Shown here piece by piece: positions 1 to 11,499 of a DNA stretch of 64,000 nt (position 1 is its first letter; each line of letters opens with the position of its first letter). The position numbers were made by a program, and so were the translations under genes. The notes beneath the pieces were generated by a model, which made no database searches, was not told where the DNA came from, and saw only the letters and a list, made by a program, of their open reading frames with translations. The stretch is from Bactericera cockerelli (lineage: Eukaryota; Arthropoda; Insecta; Hemiptera; Triozidae), in the NCBI GenBank assembly GCA_024516035.1, contig CM044967.1, positions 13,195,592 to 13,259,591 of the forward strand. The letters run 5' to 3'.

Positions 1-101
1 ACCCTAAAAAGAAAACCTTCGAAATTGGGCTCAGGGGATATTAAAGCGTGCTTTGACACTAAAAACTGACTATGGAAAATTCTGGGTGATTATCTTATTA
101 T

Positions 102-130
102 CCTTATTATAGAACAAGGAAAGTAAAAAT
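102..130. repeat. Terminal hairpin remnant of the microsatellite-bearing repeat family
   Basis: The imperfect hairpin CCTTATTATAGAACAAGG followed by AAAGTAAAAA matches the 3' terminal hairpins of the elements ending near 6340 and 12408. The element body to the left is not recognisable, so this is a decayed or truncated end. Confidence 0.5.
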
Positions 131-618
131 CACCGAGTTAGGAGTTCATATAATTATCAAATGACTCTTAATGTGCAATTCACTTTACTAATAGAGCATT
201 AAAATTGACATCCATACATCCGTGAAAGCTAATTAAAATTGGCACTCATCTATACAATTGCACATAAAATTGGCTCTCCTCAAGCTAGAAACTCTAATTT
301 CCACCATCTGCTGAGAGTTTTCAGCAATTGCAACACTATTACGCTACTATTGACAATAGGGAACTAACAACTTACTAAGTTATGTACTGTAGAGAACAGA
401 GCTACCCAACATCGTAAACCGGGAGCCATTAAACTTTATGATTTGTGTTATGCTCAATGTTTATTTCACATTTGGCTAAATGTTTTCATTTCACCAGATT
501 CCGAGAATCACCACAAGTCGTGCTGCTACAGTACCATGGGAAATTAGCCTCGTGTGTATTTATGTTCCAACGAGCTGTGGTATCTAATCTAAGATCACAG
601 CTGACAGATCTAGTTTTC
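131..618. other. Unannotated AT-rich stretch
   Basis: No gene, RNA or clear repeat was recognised. The short open frame at 445-660 has no recognisable family and overlaps repeat X, so it is not called as a gene. Confidence 0.4.
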
Positions 619-875
619 AGTCAAAACAGAAAAGTGAGAAGTTGTACTAGATGTACATGAGTTCCTCAATTATTGCAGTATGCGACCACATAATAATAAA
701 ACTCCTAAGGTTAGGTGGTAGAAAATCCTTCATTAACCTCGCCTGGTGGTTATCTTCCACTAAAGAGTATTTTTACAATGATCATTACATAAAAAATCAA
801 AACATACCTGAACACCTGTTTCGAGCTTATTGGCTCTCTCCAGCAGGCAGAGAAGTTCCGAGAATCATACAATAC
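619..875 (-). repeat. Repeat X, minus-strand copy, split by a SINE tail
   Basis: The block reads as the reverse complement of the 145-160 bp unit that is tandem at 41499-42960. The left part (619-660) matches the segment containing CTTCTCACTTTTCTG. The right part (about 787-875) matches AATAAGCTCGAAACAGCTGT. A SINE-D tail lies between the halves. Confidence 0.6.
661..786 (+). repeat. SINE-D tail fragment (head missing)
   Basis: It contains GACCACATAATAATAAAAC, then GGTTAGGTGGTAGAAAAT and the hairpin-like CCTCGCCTGGTGGTTA...CCACTAAAGAG, the 3' half of the full SINE-D copy at 43490-43699. It lies inside repeat X, so it inserted later. Confidence 0.65.
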
Positions 876-1220
876 ACTGTAAATACATATCACATACATG
901 ATAGCAAAAACGCAGAGGAAACAACAGAAGACGACTTTTGAGGCGGCGCGGCCTGAATTCCTAGACTGCATAGAACAGAAATATGATACGATCAACTCTT
1001 TCAACAGTTGCATCTAATTAGCAGGCTAACGAACGCGAGATACAGAAATAATACTCACAGGAATAACAAAAAAAAACTAGGTACAACAGTTCGCAAAAAT
1101 GTAAGGAGAGGAAAAAAAAACGCAATTATTAAAATAGAATAATATAATATTTCTAATGAGCGGAAGGGATTGTCTCGACGGACTTCGATAGCAGGCATGT
1201 TTTAAGGAACCAGGCCTCGT
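876..1220. other. Unannotated stretch
   Basis: No gene or repeat was recognised, apart from a GC-rich GGCGGCGCGGCC patch near 942-953 that resembles the terminus of the 7632-7847 element. Confidence 0.35.
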
Positions 1221-1222
1221 TC

Positions 1223-1372
1223 CAGAAAGCATACTCTCCCTCATAATTCCCAAATCTCGCTTTCAACCGTTGCACAAAGCACTCTGATCGGTTAATTTGA
1301 TGAAATAACCAATCAGAGTGCGTTGTGTAACGATTGAAAGGGAGATTTGGGTATTATGAGAGTGAGAGTGTG
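1223..1372. mobile_element. Foldback MITE, family H copy 1
   Basis: Two arms of about 65 bp (roughly 1232-1294 and 1306-1370) are inverted complements; for example GCACTCTGATCGGTTA pairs with TAACCAATCAGAGTGC, and AATCTCGCTTTCAACC with the right-arm GATTGAAAGGGAGATT. There is no coding capacity. It is related to 22853-22990. A GT/GA-rich simple repeat follows on the right. Confidence 0.6.
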
Positions 1373-1440
1373 AGTGTGTGTACGCGTATGTGTGTGAGAG
1401 AGAGTATGTGATGGCGTGTGTAATGTGTTAGTGAGTAATG
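1372..1440. repeat. GT/GA-rich simple sequence
   Basis: Runs of GAGTGTGTGT, TATGTGTGTGAGAGAGAG and related dinucleotides adjoin the right arm of the foldback. Confidence 0.6.
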
Positions 1441-1874
1441 TGAGTGTTACCTGGCGAAGCAGGTGAACAATAAAAAATAAAGACAACAAAAATCTCCTTC
1501 TAAAGCCTCCTCCGTCTAACCACGGTCCTGTTTTTTCAGAACTACAATTCTGTTAATAAATACTATACTCTCTCTGGGAAACCCAGTGCCTTACTGAATA
1601 CAGTATTGCATCCTCGGAGAACGAGTGTAATGATATCGTGCCAGCAATTATTTATCTAATTCACGTGAAATTTTCAGACGAAAACGTTAGCTTTTCGAGC
1701 AAAAAAACAGGTTGGTCAAGTACCTACCGTTATGACAGGATAGGCTGTTTCGATTTTGACAGTCATATTATTGGGTGCTAGCTCACTGATTATAAATCTG
1801 AATCTTCTGTAAAATTACTCAATCAATCTTGCAACTTCGTCGCTGCATAGGGGTTTCGCCCATTGATATTTAAC
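1441..1874. other. Unannotated stretch
   Basis: No gene or recognisable repeat was seen in this AT-rich interval. Confidence 0.35.
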
Positions 1875-1950
1875 ACAGTTCAGAATAAGGCGGCGGACTC
1901 GTAACCTGGAGGTCGGTGGTTCGAGTCCAACACATCGAGAATATTTAATA
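1875..1950 (+). repeat. SINE-A fragment, tRNA-derived head
   Basis: The segment ATAAGGCGGCGGACTCGTAA is followed by a CCTGGAGGTCGGTGG spacer and the pol III B-box-like GGTTCGAGTCC. It matches the heads of the other type A copies. The first bases of the head (the A-box side) are degraded. Confidence 0.65.
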
Positions 1951-2295
1951 AATTCAGATTCAAGTAATCATTACATCGCTCTCTCTTTTCTTCTTGGAGA
2001 AGTGCGCCATTTAGTCAAGCAAGAGTTTGCTCTATTTAAATTTCCAAGTGGTGTAAGAACATGGGTTGGATGGGATTGACTCAGTCAATAATTCCGCCCC
2101 TTGTAATTGATGTATACTCTGACTGAAATGATTAATACACACAAAATAATATTCTCCTCTAACATCGTCTTTTCCGACAACAAGGATTGTCTGTCTTTTT
2201 TAGCTCGTTTCCTACAAGCAATGCTATTTTAAACCTCAAATATTAGTAGTTAGAAGAAGAAAAAAAATCATCAAATTTGTGTTAGTCACAATGTA

Positions 2296-2376
2296 TAAGT
2301 AGTGCTTTATTTAGACTGTCAGCGCAAGACAGGTAGTCACATTATGCCAACAGTTTAACAAAGCACCTCTTTATTT
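2296..2376 (-). repeat. Repeat Y, copy 1
   Basis: AGTAGTGCTTTATTTAGACT ... AACAAAGCACCTCTTTATTT is shared with 48149-48237. The family appears reversed beside a SINE-A at 8279-8333. Orientation is assigned only by analogy with a SINE or LINE 3' end. Confidence 0.5.
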
Positions 2377-2461
2377 ATTTGAGTATAAATACCATACATA
2401 AATACTGTTACTATATGAATTACTCACTCACTTTTTGCCTTTCGCCTTACTTAAATAGTAG

Positions 2462-2529
2462 ATATATCTGGGACTCGAACCGTCGGCGTCCGCGTCTCGC
2501 CTTATCGATCAAGCTACCGAGGTCAGTAC
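2462..2529 (-). repeat. SINE-A fragment, diverged
   Basis: GGGACTCGAACC (reverse of a B box) and CCTTATCGATCAAGCTACCG (reverse of the A-box side) are the tRNA-like head of type A on the minus strand. The anticodon-side region is diverged. Confidence 0.6.
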
Positions 2530-3780
2530 TCACCAATATGTTACATTTTAACTATCAACCTTTTTCTACGAGGAATTTCCAAGGAAACTACGAACCCGAT
2601 ACACAAATAGCAGAAAAAACCGTGCCCAAGAACAAGGACCATGGGAGTATATACGTGAATACATAGTGATATGTATCTACACCCCCAAGTCCCAGTTATT
2701 GAGAAAGGCCTTACCAACTATGAGATCGGGATTTGGTGAACCCACTAAAAACAAACCCTCGTTGAACCAAGGTAGAAAATCTGGGAACTATAATATTATT
2801 ATTTTTATTTTTTTTAAACTTTAATCGCAAACAAGTTGCCTTTTTATTTACTATAATATTGCATCCAGATTAACTATCATCCTGGTAAGACGGTGAGACA
2901 GATGCAACATAAATACACCACCGGTCTACCAGTTAATTTTTCCCGGAGAGGCACATCCAGCAAAACTCCGGATGAATAAGTTAATTTACTAGCGACCTAT
3001 TACTGTCAGCCATGAACAGCACACCTCAGTAAATATTTTCTGTCTACGCCTAGCGGAACTCCGCCCATCCTTTAGCAGACGTCAAAACACGACGATAAAA
3101 TAAAGACCGATAGAAAAAAAAACTAGACAAAATATCTATGTTGAGAAGTGATAAAGAAATGGACCGATAAAAAAATCATGTTATACGTATTAAAAATGTT
3201 GAGTTAGGACGTCCGAAGGCGGTGGGTGAAGGAAATTGCGAGTCAGTGATTAGACCGTCCGCGGTAGCTTCTACAGTAAAGAGACTTCCTATTTTACACT
3301 GATAGTTTCATTAAAATAATATTTTATTCTAACTTAAATACAACACGTTTGAATATCTTAAGAGGTGGTGAATATTAGTTAATATCTGTATTTCAGAATC
3401 ATGTATACAGTTAACTTGTAAAGCGATAGTAGCATGAAATATTCGACTACCTCACAATACTCGACTACCAACGTATTTCCCACGATAAAAGCTGCTGTCA
3501 ACAAACATCAAAGGAGCCACAAACAGGAACCATGTCTCTCTTGGATAAGACATATTTCTTAGAAACCTAAGAAGCAAGGGAAGATACTATCGTCAACTTT
3601 CTCATGAAAACCTATTTAGAGAAAATACCGTGGTTTTATTTATACAACGTAAAAAGTCCTTAAGAGTCGTGATGCGTTTTATGTGGCACATGAAAACCAC
3701 TTTTGTCAGCACATATTTGTCTACCACTATAGACAGCACTGCATCAAAGAGCGGCGTATTGTCATCTTTGTTTTTCGCAC
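2530..3780. other. Unannotated stretch
   Basis: No gene or clear repeat was found. Short open frames here have no recognisable family. Confidence 0.35.
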
Positions 3781-3783
3781 AGT

Positions 3784-4035
3784 TTGCCGTCTATTTACAT
3801 CTCAACCTGGTATGAGAGTTGCGAGAAATCAAAGAGTGATACGTCGCGTCGTTTATGGGAGAGAAAAAGCAAATTCCGCCTTTGTGTGGACAGGATATAT
3901 GTAAGCAAAGAGTTTCACTGGCACCATAGGATATCCCATGGTAAACAGATGCAGTGGGCAGTGGGTCTCACAGGAACAAGTGGGTGTTGTATGGAACATG
4001 AAGTATATAGCAACTCGAATGAAAGGACAGACTAA
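3784..4035 (+). pseudogene. Possible decayed Merlin/ISXO2-like transposase fragment
   Basis: An 83-codon open frame contains HGKQMQWAVGLTGTSGCCME followed by an ERTD end. This is reminiscent of the ISXO2/Merlin pattern in which a Gly-rich loop precedes Q-W-V-F-G-G and a Cys-Phe strand. The diagnostic upstream D-E-S motif is not visible; the frame there reads CVDRIYVSKEF. The fragment is short, lacks terminal repeats and is followed directly by a possible LINE-type tail. This is a weak pattern match, not an identification. Confidence 0.22.
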
Positions 4036-4090
4036 GAATGCAAGAGGAGACAAATTCTTGACCTACAATGACGTTTTCTTATCAATATTT

Positions 4091-4138
4091 TTAATCTGAA
4101 TACATAGTTGAATAAAATCCATTTCATTCATTCATTCG
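4091..4138 (+). repeat. Possible LINE 3' tail with short (ATTC)n
   Basis: GAATAAAATCCATTTCATTC followed by two more ATTC units resembles a non-LTR retrotransposon 3' end (AATAAA-like signal plus short tail repeats). No body is recognisable. Confidence 0.3.
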
Positions 4139-4510
4139 CAATCAACAGAGCGCCGAAAGGACTGGAGCAAATGATTCTCAATTAGGCACAAGTCTTCTTT
4201 TGGTACTCAGTTGCGTACTTAATTTCAATTTTATTGTACATGAAATACATAAATGTATAAATACAACGTCACGATTAGAAACAAAGAAAAAGGTTAGAGA
4301 GATAAATTTAAAAAAGTAAGTATATCAAAAGATATTAATATGTAAAATAAAAGCGAAATTGATATTGACAGTTATGGGTAGGGTAATATTGATTTGATTT
4401 AAACTAACAATGTGTTATTCTCTTAGAAAGGATTTTTAAAAAATCCAAATAGGACTCCAGCCACAGGCAAAAACCTCAACGGCGGACTGGTTGGATAGTA
4501 AATATATTTT
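4139..4510. other. Unannotated stretch
   Basis: No gene or repeat was recognised. Confidence 0.3.
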
Positions 4511-4511
4511 T

Positions 4512-4560
4512 CAGTCTTCAGAATCATTCAGTCAAATGAGAAAAGTGAGAAGTTCTAGTA
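4512..4560 (-). repeat. Repeat X fragment
   Basis: TCAGTCAAATGAGAAAAGTG followed by AGAAGTTCTAGTA is the reverse complement of the X segment carrying TACAACTTCTCACTTTTCTG. Confidence 0.45.
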
Positions 4561-4997
4561 GGACTATACGAACTAGAGACTAGACTGTACTAGAATTGAT
4601 GGCTTTGTGCATTCGGAAGACTCAGAACTATGCTTGCAAACGACAAGTATACATATAACTAAAATAAAATAATTAGCAAATCTATACTTGCAAACGACTA
4701 TTATTCAAATAGAAGAAAATAATTAGATGTTTTTAAACCAAAATTAAAAGAGGAAACAGATGAGAAATTTGTACAACCTAGAAAGCTAATGGAACATACA
4801 CGACGAACACGAATATGATCCTGCCCATTTCGTGTCAGAATGTCAATTAGATGAGTCATTTCAAGTGACATGGTTAAGTCTAGTTCCTGTCATGTTTCCA
4901 ATAGGCGGGTCCTTAAATTTAAGCTAGCATGGAAAGCAATGGCTTAGAACTTCGGTCAACGGTCATGGTTCTATTTAGAATACTCACAGGGATTGTA

Positions 4998-5072
4998 CCG
5001 ACCTCAGTAGCTCGATTGTTGGTCTCGTAACTTGAAAGTCGATGGTTTGAGTACCAAACTTGGCACTTTTTA
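4998..5072 (+). repeat. SINE-A head, diverged
   Basis: CCGACCTCAGTAGCTCGATT, then CTCGTAACTTGAAAGTCGAT and GGTTTGAGTACC retain the tRNA-like order of type A, with a mutated B box. Confidence 0.6.
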
Positions 5073-5636
5073 GAGAGAAGGGTTGAAATTTAACGAGGTA
5101 TCTCGAAAATTCTATTGAGGAATCTTTGATAATGTCCAAACAAAAAAACGGTGATAGTTTCAATAATTCATTTTTTTATGTTTACTTTAAATTACATAAA
5201 GAATTTCAATTGAATTGTCATACTTTTTATTACTAATCATGTCATGCACAACTGTAACAACATAAAATTATGTTCAACTAAGACATCCAACTATAAATAA
5301 TACTCTCAAAAAGAAATCGAACACAAGAGGCAACACCAAGATTTGAAAGCTCTCACACCTTAGTGTGTGAGCACCAGCATAATAACAATAATTAATTGGT
5401 CAATTCATGCACTGAGCAGCTAAGCACGCACAATAGCACCATTCAGTCCGGGATGAAATTGTTGCTCGACAAACAACCTGAGATTTTCGACGGACTGATC
5501 TTGGCAGAATCCCACGCCACGCGCACAATACGAAAATTTGCTTCCTGTAGGTAATAACAACATTATGCTGCGGGAGATAAGAAAAGGATAATCACCAGTA
5601 GCTGAGTCACTATATTAGGTAACCCAGGAATTTAAT
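5073..5636. other. Unannotated stretch
   Basis: No gene was recognised. There is a perfect short hairpin CTCACACCTTAGTGTGTGAG at 5350-5369 of unknown meaning. Confidence 0.3.
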
Positions 5637-5705
5637 CAGAAAGAGTTGGGTGGAAGAACTCCCTCGGGAGAATCCTGCCACGTTAAACAAAGCCATTAAA
5701 AAAAA
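5637..5705 (+). repeat. Poly(A)-ended retroelement fragment L2
   Basis: GAGTTGGGTGGAAGAACTCC ... GAGAATCCTGCC ... AAAGCCATTAAAAAAAA matches 27180-27239. The fragment ends in poly(A), as expected for a retrotransposed 3' end. Its first bases resemble the start of the LINE L tails. Confidence 0.45.
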
Positions 5706-6340
5706 TCTGGTGTAAACATCACACGACTTTCCTTATCCCCCAAAAAAGAGTCGAATTCCGCCACTGGTGACTCAACGGTAACAGATAACTAAAAACCAAT
5801 GCCAAATTCGTAATCAGCACTTCAAAATCATTGAATTTGATATGTCACAACCCCTATGTAGGATGAATAATAAAAAAGTTAGTCATAGCGGGTCCCCCCC
5901 AAATACCGGTAAATTGGGGCCGAGTTCCAAAAAGTTCAAGATATCAAAAAAATGATCAGAATAGACCCCTATTATTTTTTTAATCTAAGAAAATGTTGTT
6001 CTCTAAAAAATTTTGTATCTTTAACCAATTTAAAGAAGCGGCGCTTGCGGCTAGCATTTGCGGCCCTGTGGCCGCAGAATGCGGCCGATTTCAACCAAAA
6101 GTTTCGTGGTTCGTCTGGTGTATAAAATTAATTTGTGTACCAAATTTCAAGTTTCTAGCTTTTACCGTTCTTGAGATATCCTGTTTACAGACAGACAGAC
6201 AGACAGACGCACGGACCAATGGCTGAAAACAACTTTTTTGGTATCCTGAGGCCATGATTCGTCCAGAAATGTGAAAAACTGGGTAGGTCAAATTTTCGAC
6301 GAATACAATACTTTCCTTATTATAAGATAAGGAAAGTAAA
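5706..6340 (+). mobile_element. Hairpin-ended microsatellite element, copy 1
   Basis: The element is 635 bp and about as long as its sister at 11786-12408; the two look roughly 90% similar by eye. It starts TCTGGTGTAAACATCACACG and ends in a terminal hairpin of CTTTCCTTAT against ATAAGGAAAG, then GTAAAA. A (GACA)n tract lies at about 6187-6209. The TC start and 3' hairpin recall Helitron-like elements, but no clear CTRR end or Rep/helicase coding is visible, so the class is open. A 77-codon open frame (5993-6226) is shared with copy 2 at 12074 (73 codons) but looks incidental. Confidence 0.6.
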
Positions 6341-6745
6341 AAAACTTGAGGGACACAATCACCATGTATACATAAGCAAATGGCTAATGGCCAATTAAGG
6401 CCAAACATTAAAATCCTCCATTAGGAACTATGCAACAAGGGGTTATATGTTGACAAATGTTAGGTTCTTTTTCGCCAAATAGTAAACAACTGATATAATT
6501 TTAATCGATAGTAATTCATAGAAAAAAATTATGTATTTCGTTCGAAATTGATGCTCTCGTGCTGTTTTTCTCTGTCAAGAAATAATGTCTGTCACAATTT
6601 TCAGAGAAAAAAAGAGATTTACCTGATTTACTGAAAAGAAGAGATGTTAAAGACGACACATACCAATAGTTTAACAGTTAACCTGAGACGACTTGAACCT
6701 TTACTCGTAAAAAATACTGTCTTTGGTATCCATGTACAATGTGTA
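6341..6745. other. Unannotated stretch
   Basis: No gene was seen. CAAATGGCTAATGGCC near 6377-6392 recurs at about 34100, so a further low-copy repeat may be present. Confidence 0.3.
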
Positions 6746-6800
6746 CAAGTACATACATCTAGTACAACTTCTCACTATTCTGTTTAGACTGATTTCATTG
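6746..6800 (+). repeat. Repeat X fragment
   Basis: CATCTAGTACAACTTCTCAC then TATTCTGTTTAGACTGAT matches the middle of the X unit. Confidence 0.5.
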
Positions 6801-7631
6801 CTACGCTGCTGAATTTAAACCCAAAGCCAAAACACATCGTAATAAAGTAATTTGTAATCCACATAAAAAATAAAACACACACAATTCAGCATTCATATAC
6901 AATGTATAAAACTAACCATACACAACATGCGAGCACTCGAAGCACAGGAAGTGAATATACTTTCACTGCAAACTTCACAACACTCTAAGAAGTGTATCAA
7001 TAACTCGCGGGATCAAATTGAAATTAGAAACTCGCAAGCAGAAGCAGGTTCTACACAAGATCACCGGTACACACGCTCTCAGCATCTGGTGGAGGTCTGC
7101 TAATCATGTGTTTACAAGACTTCTTTTGACTGGGAATAAGGATGAAAAGATTTCCGAACATAGATTGAGGGCCGAATTATAATATAGGATTGGTGGCGCC
7201 GAATTCAGGTCCGAAATAATGTACGGCAAAAGCCTCATTGTGTAGAGAAGGGTTTGAAGGAGAGATTCTAGTTTTGGTTCCCTCAATTTATAAAGCCAAG
7301 TGTAAAAACGCAAATGAAAAACAGTGAACAAAATTGGTACAGAAATTATAGAATACACAATGCTCGTTGGTTCTGTACACAATACTCGTATAGAAACAAC
7401 CACCAGTTGAATTTACGTACAGAAAATTTTGACCCAGTTAAAAGTAAACAAGGTCTTGTTGTAAATCTTTGAAAATCATGCTTGGAAAATTTTCGTATTT
7501 CTGTTGAGAAAAACGGCTGTTAATTCCATCCATGCCCATCTAAAGTACAACTTCGCACTTTAATGTTTCTACTGAAATAAATGTTGAGGAGGAAAAGTAG
7601 TATCACCTTGGTTTTTACTACTTGCAATACA
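6801..7631. other. Mostly unannotated; contains a fragment of repeat Z
   Basis: Around 7185-7250, GCGCCGAATTCAGGTCCGAA and AATGTACGGCAAAAGCCTCA belong to the Z family also seen at 11285-11425, 39205-39300 and 40165-40265. Nothing else was recognised. Confidence 0.4.
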
Positions 7632-7847
7632 GGCGCGGCCGGTGCTAAGGAGCTGCGGAAATCTAGCACCACCAGACGAAAAAGAGAGGATTTTCTCAAG
7701 TCTTAGCTCGTACACAATGAAAATGATCACACATTTCTAGAATAATTAATGCATTATTATTATCATTGACATGGTAAGCAAACTCAAACTCTTTTTAGTC
7801 CGGTGTAAGTGGGAGCTCTCCTAATTTTTTTTTCCACCGGCCGCGCT
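7632..7847. mobile_element. Small element with 12-bp GC-rich inverted ends
   Basis: GCGCGGCCGGTG at 7633-7644 is matched by its perfect complement CACCGGCCGCGC at 7835-7846, enclosing about 190 bp of non-coding DNA. A related piece lies inverted near 30960-31000 (CAGCCTCTTAGCACCGGCC). No convincing target-site duplication was found. Confidence 0.4.
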
Positions 7848-8143
7848 AGCTTCACCACTGTACATTATTTCCACCAAAATAGCATTGACAAGCTCCTAGC
7901 TCGCATGATTTCACTATGAGTTCTACTTAGTCTTGAGTTTGATCATAAAAGTTTACGAGCTGTGCAACGACCATAGGAACAGCCAGCGCTCTCGTATTTC
8001 ATGATTTTCCTGGACTCATCTTCATCGTGTTTCGTCAGAAATATAACACGAGGACTTTAGCGCGGCTCTCGCTTTATTCCTTGGGGACAAAACTAAGTCA
8101 GGGTTTCTTTTTGTTATATTTTATCCTTTTATTTAAATCATAT

Positions 8144-8277
8144 TTGTGTTAACCACTTTCGTGATATCACAACTACTCAAACTCGCTTTACTAAATCCAC
8201 GCTGAAACCGGGACTTGAACCACCGACCTCCAGGTTAAAAGTCCGCTACCTTATCGATGAAGCTACTGAGGTCGGTA
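8144..8277 (-). repeat. SINE-A copy, near full length
   Basis: Read on the minus strand: ACCTCAGTAGCTTCATCGAT, GGTTCAAGTCCC (B box), then the body AAAGCGAGTTTGAGTAGTTG and GATATCACGAAAGTGGTTAA. It is collinear with the complete copy at 52955-53103. Confidence 0.75.
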
Positions 8278-8278
8278 G

Positions 8279-8333
8279 TGTAATGGACTCCCTGTCTCAA
8301 GCTCACAGTCTAAATCTAAATAAAGCACTAGTA
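8279..8333 (+). repeat. Repeat Y, inverted copy
   Basis: TAATGGACTCCCTGTCTCAA ... AAATAAAGCACTAGTAG is the reverse complement of the Y block at 2296 and 48149. It abuts the SINE-A head. Confidence 0.45.
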
Positions 8334-8800
8334 GGTACAGTATTACTATTCTGATTGGTATGTAAGAGGCTCATACACAGGCTTTTTCTTCAACTGACCT
8401 CAGCCGCCCTGTTACGTACGGAATCACTGTGATATAATGAGATGACCATCTCACATGGTATGGTGTGAATTTTATATCTCTCTCAGGATTACACTAATGC
8501 TCACAAATCTTCTCGCGAGAATTAGCCAATAATTTGCTACCCATCTCGTTTCATTCAATAAAAGAAAGAGGCCAGATCTGAGAGATCTTTCCTTTTTTTC
8601 AGAAAGTTTGATAATTGTAAATAAATTCACGTAGATTAATCAGAAAACTAGATATACCTAAGTATCTAATATTAGCATTATATGGTAACCCAGCTGTAAC
8701 AATTTTTAACACCTGTTTACGTTTTTTATATCATCAACCCAATCACCTGTGTAAGTGACAAACTAAATATTTATGTACCTGTACGAGTATTAGTATACAT
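8334..8800. other. Unannotated stretch
   Basis: No gene or repeat was recognised. Confidence 0.3.
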
Positions 8801-9016
8801 AATCGCTATGCCCCTACAACATTACTATTCAAATAAAAACAAACAAGAAGAAAAGAATGAGAAAAAGTTGAAACCCCAAATGACCACCGACATTTTGTAC
8901 GACTATTATTTTACATAAGCGCTATGCCCTTACAACATTACTATTCACATAAAAACAAACAAGAAGAAAAGAACGAGAAAAAGTTGAAACCCCAAATGAC
9001 CACCGACATTTCACAA
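8801..9016. repeat. Tandem duplication, period 116 bp
   Basis: CGCTATGCCCCTACAACATT at 8804 recurs at 8920 as CGCTATGCCCTTACAACATT. Both are followed by a shared block of Lys-codon-like AACAAACAAGAAGAAAAGAA and CCCCAAATGACCACCGACAT. The copies differ by only a few bases, so the duplication is young. Confidence 0.8.
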
Positions 9017-9894
9017 CTTCCTCTAAGCCACCGACCAAGGCAATCGGGTAGAAAGACCAACACTTAGGCAAAGCCCAACCCTTAGACACAGTTCCCACCA
9101 CAGAAGATACCACCAGGGTCACACCTGAACCCACCCGGCACCAGGGTCTCAGGATAAACTTTCACGACGATGCAAACTCTCACGCACCGAGGTCTATGAA
9201 GCGAGACACCCCCCAGTTTTTCTGAGCACTCGAAAATGCTAATACAGGAAGCCGGACTTCTCTAAACCTACACAAAGTAGTTCAGAGGCAATCCGAGGAT
9301 ATGCCCGGTTCTCAGGAAGGGGTAATAGGTTCTCGGCTGTGTTTCCTTTCGCTGAGTCGGACGAGCTGAAAAAAGAAGGCGGACCCTCCAGAGATTGTGA
9401 GTCAGATTCCAATGTTTACTGTCGAATGCAAATCCTCTGAAGAGGTTCTGTAACAGGTGTTGTGTGTTCGAGTTTTCTATCTTGAAAAGGAGTTTTGGAT
9501 CTTGTACATAAATGATGTAAGGTGTTAGTGTGTGTGAGGGAGTGAAGGGAGATAGCTTAGGAGGGATAGATGTTGATTGATTTTAGGTTCATATGATTTA
9601 TTTTAATAAATTTACTTAAATGACCTTATCTAATAAAATAACACCTGAGAGAGAAAGAATAAGGAAAAGCGGGTCAATATTGGACTTAAATTTAGCATAA
9701 ATGTGTATATTAGGTGTCCAGGTGTAAATTAATGAAATTATAAATAACGAGTCTTTATAATAATAACATTACGAAAACTTTGGTCATTTTAGATGTGATC
9801 CATTGACTCTAAATTTGATGTACTCTAATCTAACAGGTGCGTTTTTGGCTCTAATATTCTATTGGTTTCTTTTTTATGACACTAAAGGTAGACC
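9017..9894. other. Unannotated stretch
   Basis: No gene or repeat was recognised. The interval is less AT-rich to about 9420 than its surroundings but has no long open frame. Confidence 0.3.
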
Positions 9895-9992
9895 TGAAGA
9901 GAGTCAATTAAGCCAATGAGGTCAACGCAGCTGTCAAGGTATGTTCTGAAACATTTACAGCTTTTGACTTCTCACTTTTCTGCTTAAAGTAG
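9895..9992 (+). repeat. Repeat X, diverged single copy
   Basis: CGCAGCTGTCAAGGTATGTT then CTTCTCACTTTTCTGCTTAA follows the order of the X unit, with a diverged middle. Confidence 0.5.
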
Positions 9993-11284
9993 ATAGTAGC
10001 ATGCGGAAATTCGATCTGTGCAAGGGAGTTTGTATGTTACGGCGCGATTCTGCTGAAGAAAAATAAAAGATGCTTCAAGACCATCTAAACAACATGGGAT
10101 GATTGTTTTTCAAATCCAGCAATCTTACAAAACACCAAAACCAGACTACTGGCCAACTTCCTCTCATTATAATTTTTATTTTTTCGCTTAAACTCCGTTA
10201 TTTTAAAAAGAAAACTTTGTAAATGTTTCTTCAATAAATACTTTCACTGAAGAGATGGGAGCAATGGTAAAATTAAGTCCTTATTCAACTCCTATGAAAA
10301 TATTTCACTTAAACATTTCATCTGTCGATATCCAACACGGTCATTAATTTTTTCTTTCTTTCCACATATCTGTATTTCGAAATTGTAATTTCTAAATAAA
10401 AACAGCATCACTATACAGCCAACGTGCATGTACCATCCATCATTGTGAATTGCAGAGTAGAAATATCGATAATGAATGTATCCTTAACAAACCGACAATC
10501 TACTCCTCTCATCTCAAACACTCGCAGATATTATCACTGATTGGAATGTTCTGATTTCCTTGAAACCGACATACCTACTAGTTTTTTCTCTATGAACACT
10601 GAAGTAGCGCTGGCGTTCGGAAGAAAAATCTACCAAGGATGTTGGAGCATCAGTTGTTGCCAAGCCAGGTATACAAACTAAGAGTCACTAGAGAGTCGTA
10701 TCATTGCGACCTAAAGACTAGAATCAGTGTCATTTGTAAGAGTGTTTCTTTCTAGGTTGTGGTCAGTCAGAATTGGCACTCTACGATATCGGTAAGGAAG
10801 GTATTGGAATAGGTGATTGGGTCTACAGACTAAAGGACTAATTGGACAAAAAATTGCACGTCCTTGACTCTATTAAATACTACAGGTCGAGTGTGGTTGT
10901 GTAAAAATAACGTAATTAAAATTATTACGTGTGAAACGTATTTCTCTTGAATTAACCCGCTAATATGAAAATGCCCTTTCAGAAATCATGTAGATGTGAG
11001 GTTATCGAAAAATGATGATTTTAGTTCAACTCGAAAAGACCATCTCAAGGTCTTCGTCACCCATTCAAATACTTGGCACGTCCCTCGTTGCTTAACATCT
11101 ATGGCACACTCGTTGGCCACTCTAAGTTGTGATTTATGTCTCCTTGTAACGAGTGTGTTAGCAACATTGATGTATTTGATGTTCGTATTGTTATGTGACT
11201 TGTAAAAATAGCTACGTGCTTTTGTTATCAAGCTGCTCAATATTGGCACTGGTATCTTGCTAACTGCTCACAGTAAAAGTATTT
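9993..11284. other. Unannotated stretch with two opposed short open frames
   Basis: Open frames of 87 codons (minus, 10986-11249) and 69 codons (plus, 10996-11205) overlap on opposite strands. Neither shows a recognisable domain, signal peptide or family signature, and at most one could be real. I do not call either as a gene. Confidence 0.3.
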
Positions 11285-11425
11285 CAATAGTAGCAATGAG
11301 GAGTACATCACCTGGGCTGCACCCGAGTTACAGCCTCAGGCATGGCCGTATATTTATTTTCCTACTGTACACAATGAGGCATTGTCGTACACCGCTCTGG
11401 GCCTGAATTCGGCATTACACTACAC
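11285..11425 (+). repeat. Repeat Z copy
   Basis: GGGCTGCACCCGAGTTACAG, GGCATGGCCGTATATTTA and GGGCCTGAATTCGGC form the reverse complement of 40165-40265. The same core is amplified as a short tandem at 16223-16435. Confidence 0.5.
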
Positions 11426-11499
11426 AGAATATAACTGACTGTAAAAAATAATAGGTGAGACTAAGGAGTATAGAAACGAAGGGTAAAGCAATCGCTAAC

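Noticed and set aside
5993..6226. 77-codon frame conserved in two copies (also 12074-12295)
   Set aside because: Conservation is explained by the two copies belonging to one mobile-element family; the frame includes the microsatellite and shows no domain.
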